A DNA stretch of 6,536 bases, taken from positions 272 to 6,807 of the forward strand of contig DPFD01000074.1 in assembly GCA_003534175.1 (NCBI GenBank), written 5' to 3'. Position 1 is the first letter of the stretch. Each line of letters begins with the position of its first letter. This stretch comes from Chitinophagaceae bacterium. Its GTDB lineage: Bacteria; Bacteroidota; Bacteroidia; Chitinophagales; Chitinophagaceae. Of the stretch, positions 1 through 4,247 are shown one piece after another. The notes under the pieces were generated by a model, which was not told the origin of the DNA, ran no database searches, and saw nothing but the letters and a program-made list of their open reading frames with translations. The translations under genes and the position numbers were made by a program.

Positions 1-1
1 C

Positions 2-532
2 GCTTTTGATTCCACACCACCTGATAAGGTGAAAGTAGTTATTATTGGCCAGGACCCATACCACGGGCCAGGACAGGCACACGGTTTGTCGTTTTCCGTA
101 CCCGACGGCATTAAACCGCCCCCCTCGTTGGTAAACATCTTTAAAGAAATTACTGCTGATATAGGTTTAACCATTCCTGCCGGAATAGGCAATTTATCTC
201 ATTGGGCAGCAGAGGGGGTATTCCTGCTGAATGCCTCACTAACCGTGCGGGCCGGTGAGCCTATGAGTCATGCCGCCCTGGGATGGCATTTATTTACCAA
301 CCGTGTCATCGAAATTCTTTCTGATAAAAAAGAACACCTCGTGTTTTTACTTTGGGGGAAATTTGCCCATCAAAAACAGGAACTGATTGATGAAACCAAA
401 CACCTCGTACTGAAAGCGGCACATCCCAGTCCGTTCTCGGCAGATAAAGGCTTTTTCGGATGCAGGCATTTTTCCAAAGCCAACCAATACCTAGCACAAC
501 ATGGAATCACTCCCATCGACTGGTCGCTTTAA
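2..532 (+). CDS. ung: Uracil-DNA glycosylase, family 1 (5'-truncated by window edge)
   Basis: This enzyme excises uracil from DNA, starting base-excision repair of deaminated cytosine or misincorporated dUMP in the cytoplasm. The reading frame is open from base 2, so the GTG at 29 is an internal valine codon and the real start lies before the window. Visible hallmarks are the catalytic water-activating loop GQDPYHG (Asp at visible residue 18, equivalent to E. coli Asp64), the uracil-recognition strand FLLNASLTV (Asn equivalent to Asn123), and the minor-groove loop AAHPSPFS (His equivalent to His187). All key residues are intact. Aligning the active-site Asp to E. coli suggests about 46 residues are missing and a full length near 222 aa, normal for the family. 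The plsC-like gene follows 15 bp downstream on the same strand. Confidence 0.97.
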   Translation, partial: AFDSTPPDKVKVVIIGQDPYHGPGQAHGLSFSVPDGIKPPPSLVNIFKEITADIGLTIPAGIGNLSHWAAEGVFLLNASLTVRAGEPMSHAALGWHLFTNRVIEILSDKKEHLVFLLWGKFAHQKQELIDETKHLVLKAAHPSPFSADKGFFGCRHFSKANQYLAQHGITPIDWSL

Positions 533-535
533 TCG

Positions 536-543
536 TACTTTTG
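536..543 (+). promoter_or_regulatory. Bacteroidota -7 promoter element for the acyltransferase gene
   Basis: TACTTTTG matches the Bacteroidota -7 consensus TAnnTTTG perfectly. It lies in the 15-bp gap between the ung stop codon and the ATG at 548, ending 4 nt before that ATG. Transcription would start at or next to the start codon, giving a leaderless or nearly leaderless mRNA, and no Shine-Dalgarno sequence is present. No TTTG -33 element is visible at the expected 19-21 nt spacing upstream, where the sequence is still ung coding DNA, so the promoter may be weak. Confidence 0.6.
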
Positions 544-547
544 CAGC

Positions 548-1279
548 ATGTTGATTTTAAAAAATATCGCCGGTCGTATTTGGGCAATTTGGGCACTCGT
601 TTGGTTCATAGTTACGTTCCTGCTCATTTTCCCGTTTTCCATGATTGCCTATTTAATACCCGACCCTATGGGGCAACGATATTTCATCATCGTTTCCAGA
701 ATATGGATGATGATCTGGCTGCCGCTGGTAGGATGCCCGGTACGGGTGAAGGGCTGGCAACATTTTCAAAAAGGGAAATCCTACATCATCCTGTTTAACC
801 ACAATGCCTTGTTGGATGTTCCCCTTTCTGCACCCTTTGTACCGGGGCCTAACAAAACGATTGCCAAAGATTCCTTCGCCCGGGTTCCTCTTTTTGGATG
901 GTTTTACAGTAAAGGCTCTGTGTTGGTGAACCGCAAAAGTGAACAAAGCAGGAAAAAAAGTTTTCTGGAAATGAAAAATGTACTGCAACGGGGTATGCAC
1001 ATGTGTATTTATCCGGAAGGCACGCGCAACCGAACGTCAGCGCCCTTAAAACCTTTTTACGACGGAGCTTTTAAACTGTCCATTGATTCTGGCCACTCCA
1101 TTATACCTTGTGTGATTTTTGGAACCAAAGAAGCCATGCCCACGCATATACCCTTTTACCTTTTACCACACATCCTTCGGATGGAATTTATGGAACCTAT
1201 TTCTCCGGAGGGAAAAACCGTTGAATCGCTCAAAAACATTTCGTATCAGCGAATGCTTGAAAAATACAGTAGAAAGTAA
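548..1279 (+). CDS. 1-acyl-sn-glycerol-3-phosphate acyltransferase family protein (PlsC-like)
   Basis: The 243-aa product is probably a membrane-bound acyltransferase that adds the second acyl chain to lysophosphatidic acid, making phosphatidic acid for phospholipid synthesis at the inner membrane. The four family blocks appear in order: NHNALLD with the catalytic HX4D pair (His85, Asp90), VLVNRK (Arg129, block II), YPEGTRN (Glu157-Arg160, phosphate binding, block III), and SIIPCVIFG (Pro187, block IV). A hydrophobic, Trp-rich N-terminus (about residues 11-37) forms one membrane anchor, and residues 45-62 may form a second hydrophobic stretch. The length is typical. The ATG at 548 is chosen because a -7 promoter element sits immediately before it. 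Related acyltransferases using other acyl acceptors, such as ornithine-lipid OlsA, share the same motifs, so the acceptor is not proven. The next gene is convergent, 35 bp away, with no clear terminator between them. Confidence 0.92.
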   Translation: MLILKNIAGRIWAIWALVWFIVTFLLIFPFSMIAYLIPDPMGQRYFIIVSRIWMMIWLPLVGCPVRVKGWQHFQKGKSYIILFNHNALLDVPLSAPFVPGPNKTIAKDSFARVPLFGWFYSKGSVLVNRKSEQSRKKSFLEMKNVLQRGMHMCIYPEGTRNRTSAPLKPFYDGAFKLSIDSGHSIIPCVIFGTKEAMPTHIPFYLLPHILRMEFMEPISPEGKTVESLKNISYQRMLEKYSRK

Positions 1280-1314
1280 AACCAATAGTAGTTAAAGTAG
1301 TACCTGACACAAAG

Positions 1315-2007
1315 TTATTCCGAGTAACCACTAATATATGCTTCTATTTCCTGCATTATAAAATAGCTTGCGGGAGGCGATCCATAATCAACATGGCAAT
1401 CAATCCATTCAAATAGGTTTTGATTTTCTTTTAGTTTTTTGAACTCATCGACGAAGTATTTTTTAAGTTCCCCGGATGTATTACGAAGTTCGTCCCATAT
1501 TGTGCGTCTGTTTTCTAAAACATATACTATGTCTTCAAAGTCGTGACTCGTTCTTCCGTCACCTTGCCCCCTTCCCTTAAACGCCTCCAATTTTGTTGCT
1601 ATGAAATATGGAGCGCTTAGTATTTTCACTGTAGTACTATGGTCAATTTTGTAGTCTATAGCGTTTTTAAAACCTTCAGCATACCAAATATTTTTAAATC
1701 CGATTGACTCATCAACTGTTGGCATAATATCAACGATTATCCCTTGAATTTTATATCTGCAAACTACATTTGAGTCCATGTCGTGTTCAAAACCTATTAA
1801 TCTTAGTTTTTCCTCTAAAGCAGAGCGATCACAGTAACTTAAGATTTCAACTATTAAATCTATGTCATCCGTTGGCCTTACCTCTAATGTTTCTCTGTCA
1901 GAGTACAAAGAAATAGTGGCTCCACCAACATACACCACTTTGTCTTTAAGATCGGCGAGATTATTATGTACGGCTTTAATTCTTACAGTATTTGTATGAT
2001 GGCTCAA
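1315..2007 (-). CDS. AbiEii-like nucleotidyltransferase, probable toxin of a type IV TA module
   Basis: The 230-aa protein has the DNA polymerase beta-type minimal nucleotidyltransferase signature. It shows VGGATISLY (Gly28-Gly29), then RPTDDIDLIV with the metal-binding pair Asp48-x-Asp50, then GIIVDIMP with the third acidic residue Asp93. A later block, ATKLEAFKGRG followed by SHDFED (Lys139, Arg146, Asp156, Asp159), matches the K...R...KDxxD motif of AbiEii/MenT-type toxins. These families transfer nucleotides, for example onto tRNA acceptor ends for MenT, and arrest growth unless restrained by the partner. The substrate here is unknown. The start is TTG at 2007: an in-frame stop lies six codons upstream and no ATG occurs before residue 77, after the catalytic pair. 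The TTG shares the four bases TTGA with the stop of the upstream regulator, implying translational coupling. It is shorter than classic AbiEii (about 300 aa), so it could belong to a related AbiEii/AbiGii-type family. All catalytic residues are intact. Confidence 0.85.
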   Translation of the reverse strand: MSHHTNTVRIKAVHNNLADLKDKVVYVGGATISLYSDRETLEVRPTDDIDLIVEILSYCDRSALEEKLRLIGFEHDMDSNVVCRYKIQGIIVDIMPTVDESIGFKNIWYAEGFKNAIDYKIDHSTTVKILSAPYFIATKLEAFKGRGQGDGRTSHDFEDIVYVLENRRTIWDELRNTSGELKKYFVDEFKKLKENQNLFEWIDCHVDYGSPPASYFIMQEIEAYISGYSE

Positions 2008-2519
2008 CTCGTAATTTGTTTTTTAAGTTCACTAATTGCAAATTTAGTTTCTCTTATTTTCCCCACTCTTATAACATCTATTAAGGCCATTAACTTGTAA
2101 AAGTCATCATCTATTTTTGCAGCGTAGATTTTTTTAGGATATAAAGGTTCAATCAATAGTCCCATTATTTCTCCTTTGGGATCGGGCCATACAAAATTCA
2201 TGTCACTTATAAAGTACTTTTTAATAAAAGGGTGCGAATGTGCAGTAGGTATTCCTCTGACCATTGAGCCTGGTTGTTGAGGAAAAACATATTTAATCCC
2301 ATGCTCCAAAAACTCCATTAAGTTTTGGCGATTAATTTTCTTTTTTTCATAGTCGATTAGTTTTGCAATCCTGCTTCTGTTAAGTGATTCAGAAATTTCC
2401 GAAATACTAATAAACAAGGATGATGAGAGCGTTGAAAGCTGCCAGGCTTCATCTTTAAGTGAGCTTATTTTTACCAGTATAGCAATATCTTGAGGCCTCA
2501 TGCCATTATGCTTTCTCAT
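2004..2519 (-). CDS. Winged-helix regulator, probable AbiEi-like antitoxin partner
   Basis: The gene lies directly upstream of the nucleotidyltransferase, overlapping by 4 bases, in the antitoxin-then-toxin order usual for AbiE-type operons. With the start chosen here the product is 171 aa. Residues about 25-64 form a helix-turn-helix/winged-helix domain (LSSSLFISISEISESLNR reads as the turn and recognition helix), followed by a basic stretch EKKKINR. A distinctive block YVFPQQPG...RGIPTAHSHP (residues 77-97) follows, then a C-terminal half with VWPDPKGE and a helical end. I infer that it represses its own operon and restrains the toxin. The frame is open back to an ATG at 2591, but those extra residues encode a hydrophobic stretch (YKLFVLIPLFAIC) unlikely in a DNA-binding protein, and they cover the promoter repeats. 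The ATG at 2519 sits 4 nt after a -7-like element. ATGs at 2546 and 2501 are alternatives. Direct antitoxin activity is unproven. Confidence 0.78.
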   Translation of the reverse strand: MRKHNGMRPQDIAILVKISSLKDEAWQLSTLSSSLFISISEISESLNRSRIAKLIDYEKKKINRQNLMEFLEHGIKYVFPQQPGSMVRGIPTAHSHPFIKKYFISDMNFVWPDPKGEIMGLLIEPLYPKKIYAAKIDDDFYKLMALIDVIRVGKIRETKFAISELKKQITS

Positions 2520-2523
2520 AAGA

Positions 2524-2554
2524 CGAATGTAAGTATAATTTCGCATTTCGCAAA
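2524..2554 (-). promoter_or_regulatory. Bipartite promoter of the regulator-nucleotidyltransferase operon
   Basis: Read on the reverse strand, TTTG (2554-2551) matches the Bacteroidota -33 element. After a 19-nt spacer, TACATTCG (2531-2524) matches the -7 consensus TAnnTTTG with one mismatch. The -7-like element ends exactly 4 nt before the ATG at 2519, the same spacing as at the acyltransferase gene at 548, so a leaderless transcript is expected. The match supports 2519 as the regulator's start. Confidence 0.5.
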
Positions 2555-2561
2555 TCGCGAA
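2539..2561. repeat. Tandem 7-bp repeat plus inverted repeat overlapping the promoter (probable operator)
   Basis: TTTCGCA occurs twice head to tail (2539-2545 and 2546-2552). The second copy also forms the left arm of an inverted repeat, TTCGC (2547-2551), spacer AAATC, GCGAA (2557-2561). Thus three TTCGC half-sites, two direct and one inverted, cover the -33 element and the spacer of the operon promoter. This is where an autorepressing AbiEi-like regulator would be expected to bind; binding itself is inferred. Confidence 0.55.
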
Positions 2562-2572
2562 TAAAGGAATAA

Positions 2573-2589
2573 GTACAAATAATTTGTAC
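2573..2589. repeat. 17-bp perfect palindrome in the divergent intergenic region
   Basis: GTACAAAT (2573-2580), a single central A (2581), and ATTTGTAC (2582-2589) form a perfect inverted repeat 13 nt before the ATG of the forward glycosyltransferase gene at 2602 and about 54 bp upstream of the regulator's ATG at 2519. Its size and symmetry suit a dimeric DNA-binding protein. It could control the glycosyltransferase, the divergent operon, or both. Its sequence differs from the TTCGC repeats nearby, so it may serve a second regulator. Confidence 0.55.
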
Positions 2590-2601
2590 ATTTAGAATAA
2601 T

Positions 2602-3147
2602 ATGTTGAATATCATACATTTAAGCAAAAGAGAAGATAGATTAGCATTGCTAAAGGATCAGCTAATTATTCAAGGAATCAGTGATTATAAACTTTGGGAG
2701 GGAATAGTTGATAAAAGCAATCCTGCAAAAGGAATATCTAAAGCACACAAGCAAATTGTAGCTTGGGCAAAAAAAGAAAAATTAAAATCGATAGTTATCG
2801 CAGAAAATGATGTCAAGTTTACTGCGAAAGGAGCGTACAATTATTTTATAAAAAACAAACCTACTCAATACGATTTATACTTAGGTGGGATCTATTACGG
2901 AAAAATCAAAGAGGATCATACAGTGTCTGATTTTGCTGGAATGATGTTGTATATAATTCACGAAAGATTTTACGATGTGTTTTTGTCAGTTCATGAAGAA
3001 AGTGATATAGATAGATCACTGGCAAATAAAGGGACATTTGTTGTCTGTAATCCATTCGTAGCCATTCAACACGAAGGGTACAGCGATAATAAAAAGGCAT
3101 TTGTTAACTATGATATTTGTCTAAAGGGAAGAAAACTATTTGAGTGA
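2602..3147 (+). CDS. Small glycosyltransferase family 25-like protein
   Basis: The 181-aa protein resembles GT25 LPS sugar transferases. It begins NIIHLSKREDRLALLKDQL, like the INLxxRxDRxxxxxxQL opening of that family, followed by YKLWEGI at the position of the family's (F)xAVDG. GISKAHKQIV (His49) parallels the conserved GCxxSH segment. IAENDVKF (Glu68-Asn69-Asp70) sits where GT25 has its metal-binding EDDV. DLYLGGIYYG and a C-terminal PFVAIQHEGYSD, like the family's P-x-Q-...S ending, follow. It would act in the cytoplasm, transferring a nucleotide-activated sugar; donor and acceptor are unknown. It is shorter than typical GT25 proteins (about 250 aa). It is divergent from the toxin-antitoxin operon and unusually AT-rich (33% G+C in the line at 2641), suggesting transfer. 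No Shine-Dalgarno is seen. TACATTTA at 2587 is only a weak -7 candidate. Confidence 0.68.
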   Translation: MLNIIHLSKREDRLALLKDQLIIQGISDYKLWEGIVDKSNPAKGISKAHKQIVAWAKKEKLKSIVIAENDVKFTAKGAYNYFIKNKPTQYDLYLGGIYYGKIKEDHTVSDFAGMMLYIIHERFYDVFLSVHEESDIDRSLANKGTFVVCNPFVAIQHEGYSDNKKAFVNYDICLKGRKLFE

Positions 3148-3219
3148 GAAAGTTTGTCTGGCGATATTTTGCCTGCCGGCATTACTGCTAACAGAGAGGA
3201 CATACCATTCAACATACAA

Positions 3220-3254
3220 GGGTACTAACGAGGTAGGGTACCCGAATAGTACCC
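3220..3254. repeat. Nested inverted repeats of GGGTAC/GTACCC type
   Basis: GGGTACTA (3220-3227) and TAGTACCC (3247-3254) are perfect inverted 8-mers. Between them lies the self-complementary 8-mer GGGTACCC (3236-3243). The same core, GGGTAC or GTACCC, thus occurs four times in 35 bp counting both halves of the central palindrome. The arrangement suits either a multi-site operator or alternative RNA hairpins. It is not followed by a clean T-run on either strand, so it is not a standard terminator. Confidence 0.5.
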
Positions 3255-3293
3255 CTGAAAAAATCGCCATTTTGAAAAATTTTTAGTATTTTC

Positions 3294-3409
3294 ATATCAG
3301 GGGGAAGGATACTCGTATCCCCCGGGGGAAAGTGAAAAATATACAGGCATTTTTACCCCTTTTTAGGTATCATTAGAATTTTATTTCAGTCCACTTTTTA
3401 CCCTGATAT
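3294..3409. repeat. GC-rich hairpin cluster bounded by a 9-bp inverted repeat
   Basis: ATATCAGGG (3294-3302) is the exact reverse complement of CCCTGATAT (3401-3409). Inside, GGATAC (3307-3312) and GTATCC (3315-3320) form a tight hairpin that can extend with flanking GGG and CCC (3321-3323) across an AA bulge. It is followed by GGGGG (3324-3328), then AAAAAT...ATTTTT...CCCC, which can form another stem. The ordered long-range and local complementarity suggests a structured RNA or compound regulatory region; its function is unknown. Confidence 0.45.
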
Positions 3410-3580
3410 CCCCTCACCTGCTAGTTCATACACCCCGACGATGACACGCTTCACTTTATACGGAATGATTACATCATAAGGCTGAGTATTAAATATTCAT
3501 TTTCAAATGCTGTATCTTTCTTCTGTTAATCTACTTCCTTTTATCATGGTTGAATAGCAGTCATTTTAAACATAATTACT

Positions 3581-3919
3581 ATGACCAGCGAGTCCAAACT
3601 TACGCTCATCCGGCTCATTCATACAGCCATCTGGATTTTCTTTAACGCCGTTATTCTGTATATCGCGTATGCGGTACTCACCAACCGATTGGATTACGGA
3701 CTCTGGATTTGCTACGGATTAATTATAATGGAAGGAATCACAATAGCGTTGTTCAGGTTGCATTGTCCGTTAACGGTATGGGCAAGAAAATATTCAAACT
3801 CCGTGAAGGACAACTTCGACATCTACCTGCCGGAATGGCTGGCCAGGTACAATAAACTAGTTTACACCTCCCTCATGATTGCCACCACCATGGTACTCAT
3901 TAATAAACTGCTGCAATGA
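3581..3919 (+). CDS. Small integral membrane protein of unknown function
   Basis: The 112-aa protein has three hydrophobic segments: residues about 12-33 (LIHTAIWIFFNAVILYIAYAVL), 38-58, and 93-110. The first two are joined by a short loop. The second and third are separated by a polar, probably functional segment of about 33 residues with HCPLTVWARKYS (residues 61-72) and FDIYLPEWLARYNK (79-92). Cys62-Pro63 directly after a membrane helix and His14 within the first helix stand out. The CPLT motif recalls DUF2784-type small membrane proteins, but similarity elsewhere is not clear and I do not assign that family. Its composition resembles the core genes rather than the AT-rich cassette upstream. 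It stands alone: the glycosyltransferase is 433 bp upstream and lptD is convergent, 328 bp downstream. The ATG at 3581 is the first possible start; the nearest upstream ATG opens only three codons. Confidence 0.75.
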   Translation: MTSESKLTLIRLIHTAIWIFFNAVILYIAYAVLTNRLDYGLWICYGLIIMEGITIALFRLHCPLTVWARKYSNSVKDNFDIYLPEWLARYNKLVYTSLMIATTMVLINKLLQ

Positions 3920-4247
3920 TTACGTAAGAATGTTTAACCAACTGCAGGGAGATAACTCATTTACCATTTACACTTCAATACATTGTCGTTACAACCTACT
4001 TATCATGGCTGCATTAAACTAACGTTAATGCATATCCGATTTTTTGCTCCTGTGGATTACGGATGCTAAAGGGCTGCCGGACAGGCGTGGAAAGCCCGGT
4101 GAAGGGTTGGTGCGTTGGCCGTGTGCCGGACTTGCAACAGATGGCCGGAACCGGTGCTGATTAGATAACCTCCAGATCACAGCCCCTGATTATAATTTCC
4201 ATCGGGCTAAACTGTTCATGTGGTTATACAAGCCTGATGCTGCTGAT
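3920..4247. other. 328-bp convergent intergenic region
   Basis: The region separates the small membrane gene from the end of lptD. It holds a perfect-stem hairpin (4010-4032), then a block from about 4063 to 4165 that is clearly GC-richer than its flanks. That block has short repeats, including TGCCGGAC at 4075-4082 and 4124-4131. The five-base pair GGGCT/AGCCC occurs as an inverted repeat twice, at 4071-4075 with 4093-4097 and at 4181-4185 with 4204-4208. No protein-coding gene is supported. Confidence 0.55.
4010..4045 (+). terminator. Possible terminator downstream of the membrane-protein gene
   Basis: TGCATTAA (4010-4017), a 7-nt loop, and TTAATGCA (4025-4032) form a perfect 8-bp stem, followed after 7 nt by six T residues (4040-4045). 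It lies about 90 bp after the stop at 3919. The stem is AT-rich and the T-run is offset from it, so termination may be inefficient. It could also be a regulatory or processing hairpin. Confidence 0.35.

Larger units (their letters stand above)
3148..3580. other. 433-bp gene-free region
   Basis: No credible coding frame is present on either strand. The first part has only a small TGCCGGCA palindrome (3174-3181) after the glycosyltransferase stop and no clear intrinsic terminator. Positions 3220-3410 hold a cluster of inverted repeats described separately. Positions 3465-3477 contain ATGAT-TAC-ATCAT, and 3484-3498 an imperfect AT-rich palindrome. The last 80 bases before the ATG at 3581 are AT-rich with no convincing TAnnTTTG promoter and no Shine-Dalgarno sequence. 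Confidence 0.6.

Noticed and set aside
29..31. GTG as the start codon of the uracil-DNA glycosylase
   Set aside because: The frame is open to the window edge and the preceding residues (AFDSTPPDK) fit the family; about 46 N-terminal residues are simply outside the window.
460..1000. Alternative reading frames over the ung end and acyltransferase (forward 460-798, reverse 653-1000)
   Set aside because: They lie inside strongly supported genes and show no domain-like sequence.
1280..1330. Bidirectional terminator between the acyltransferase and nucleotidyltransferase genes
   Set aside because: Only a 4-bp GTTA/TAAC stem (from 1314) and short AGTAGT repeats are present, with no GC-rich stem or T-run.
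2547..2591. Signal peptide on the regulator (YKLFVLIPLFAIC)
   Set aside because: A secreted winged-helix regulator makes no sense in this operon, and the DNA encoding it is better explained as promoter and operator sequence.
2906..3100. Reverse-strand frame of 64 codons inside the glycosyltransferase
   Set aside because: It is antisense to a gene with family motifs, has biased composition and no recognisable motif.
3209..3295. 28-codon reverse-strand frame in the intergenic repeat cluster
   Set aside because: It is too short, runs through the inverted repeats, and has no promoter or motif.
3513..3520. TATCTTTC as a promoter for the 112-aa membrane gene
   Set aside because: It mismatches the consensus final G, has no TTTG upstream at the right spacing, and lies 60 bp from the start; too weak to call.
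4063..4164. 33-codon forward frame in the GC-rich intergenic block
   Set aside because: All frames are fairly open here because of the high G+C; the peptide has no membrane, signal or domain features and no start context.
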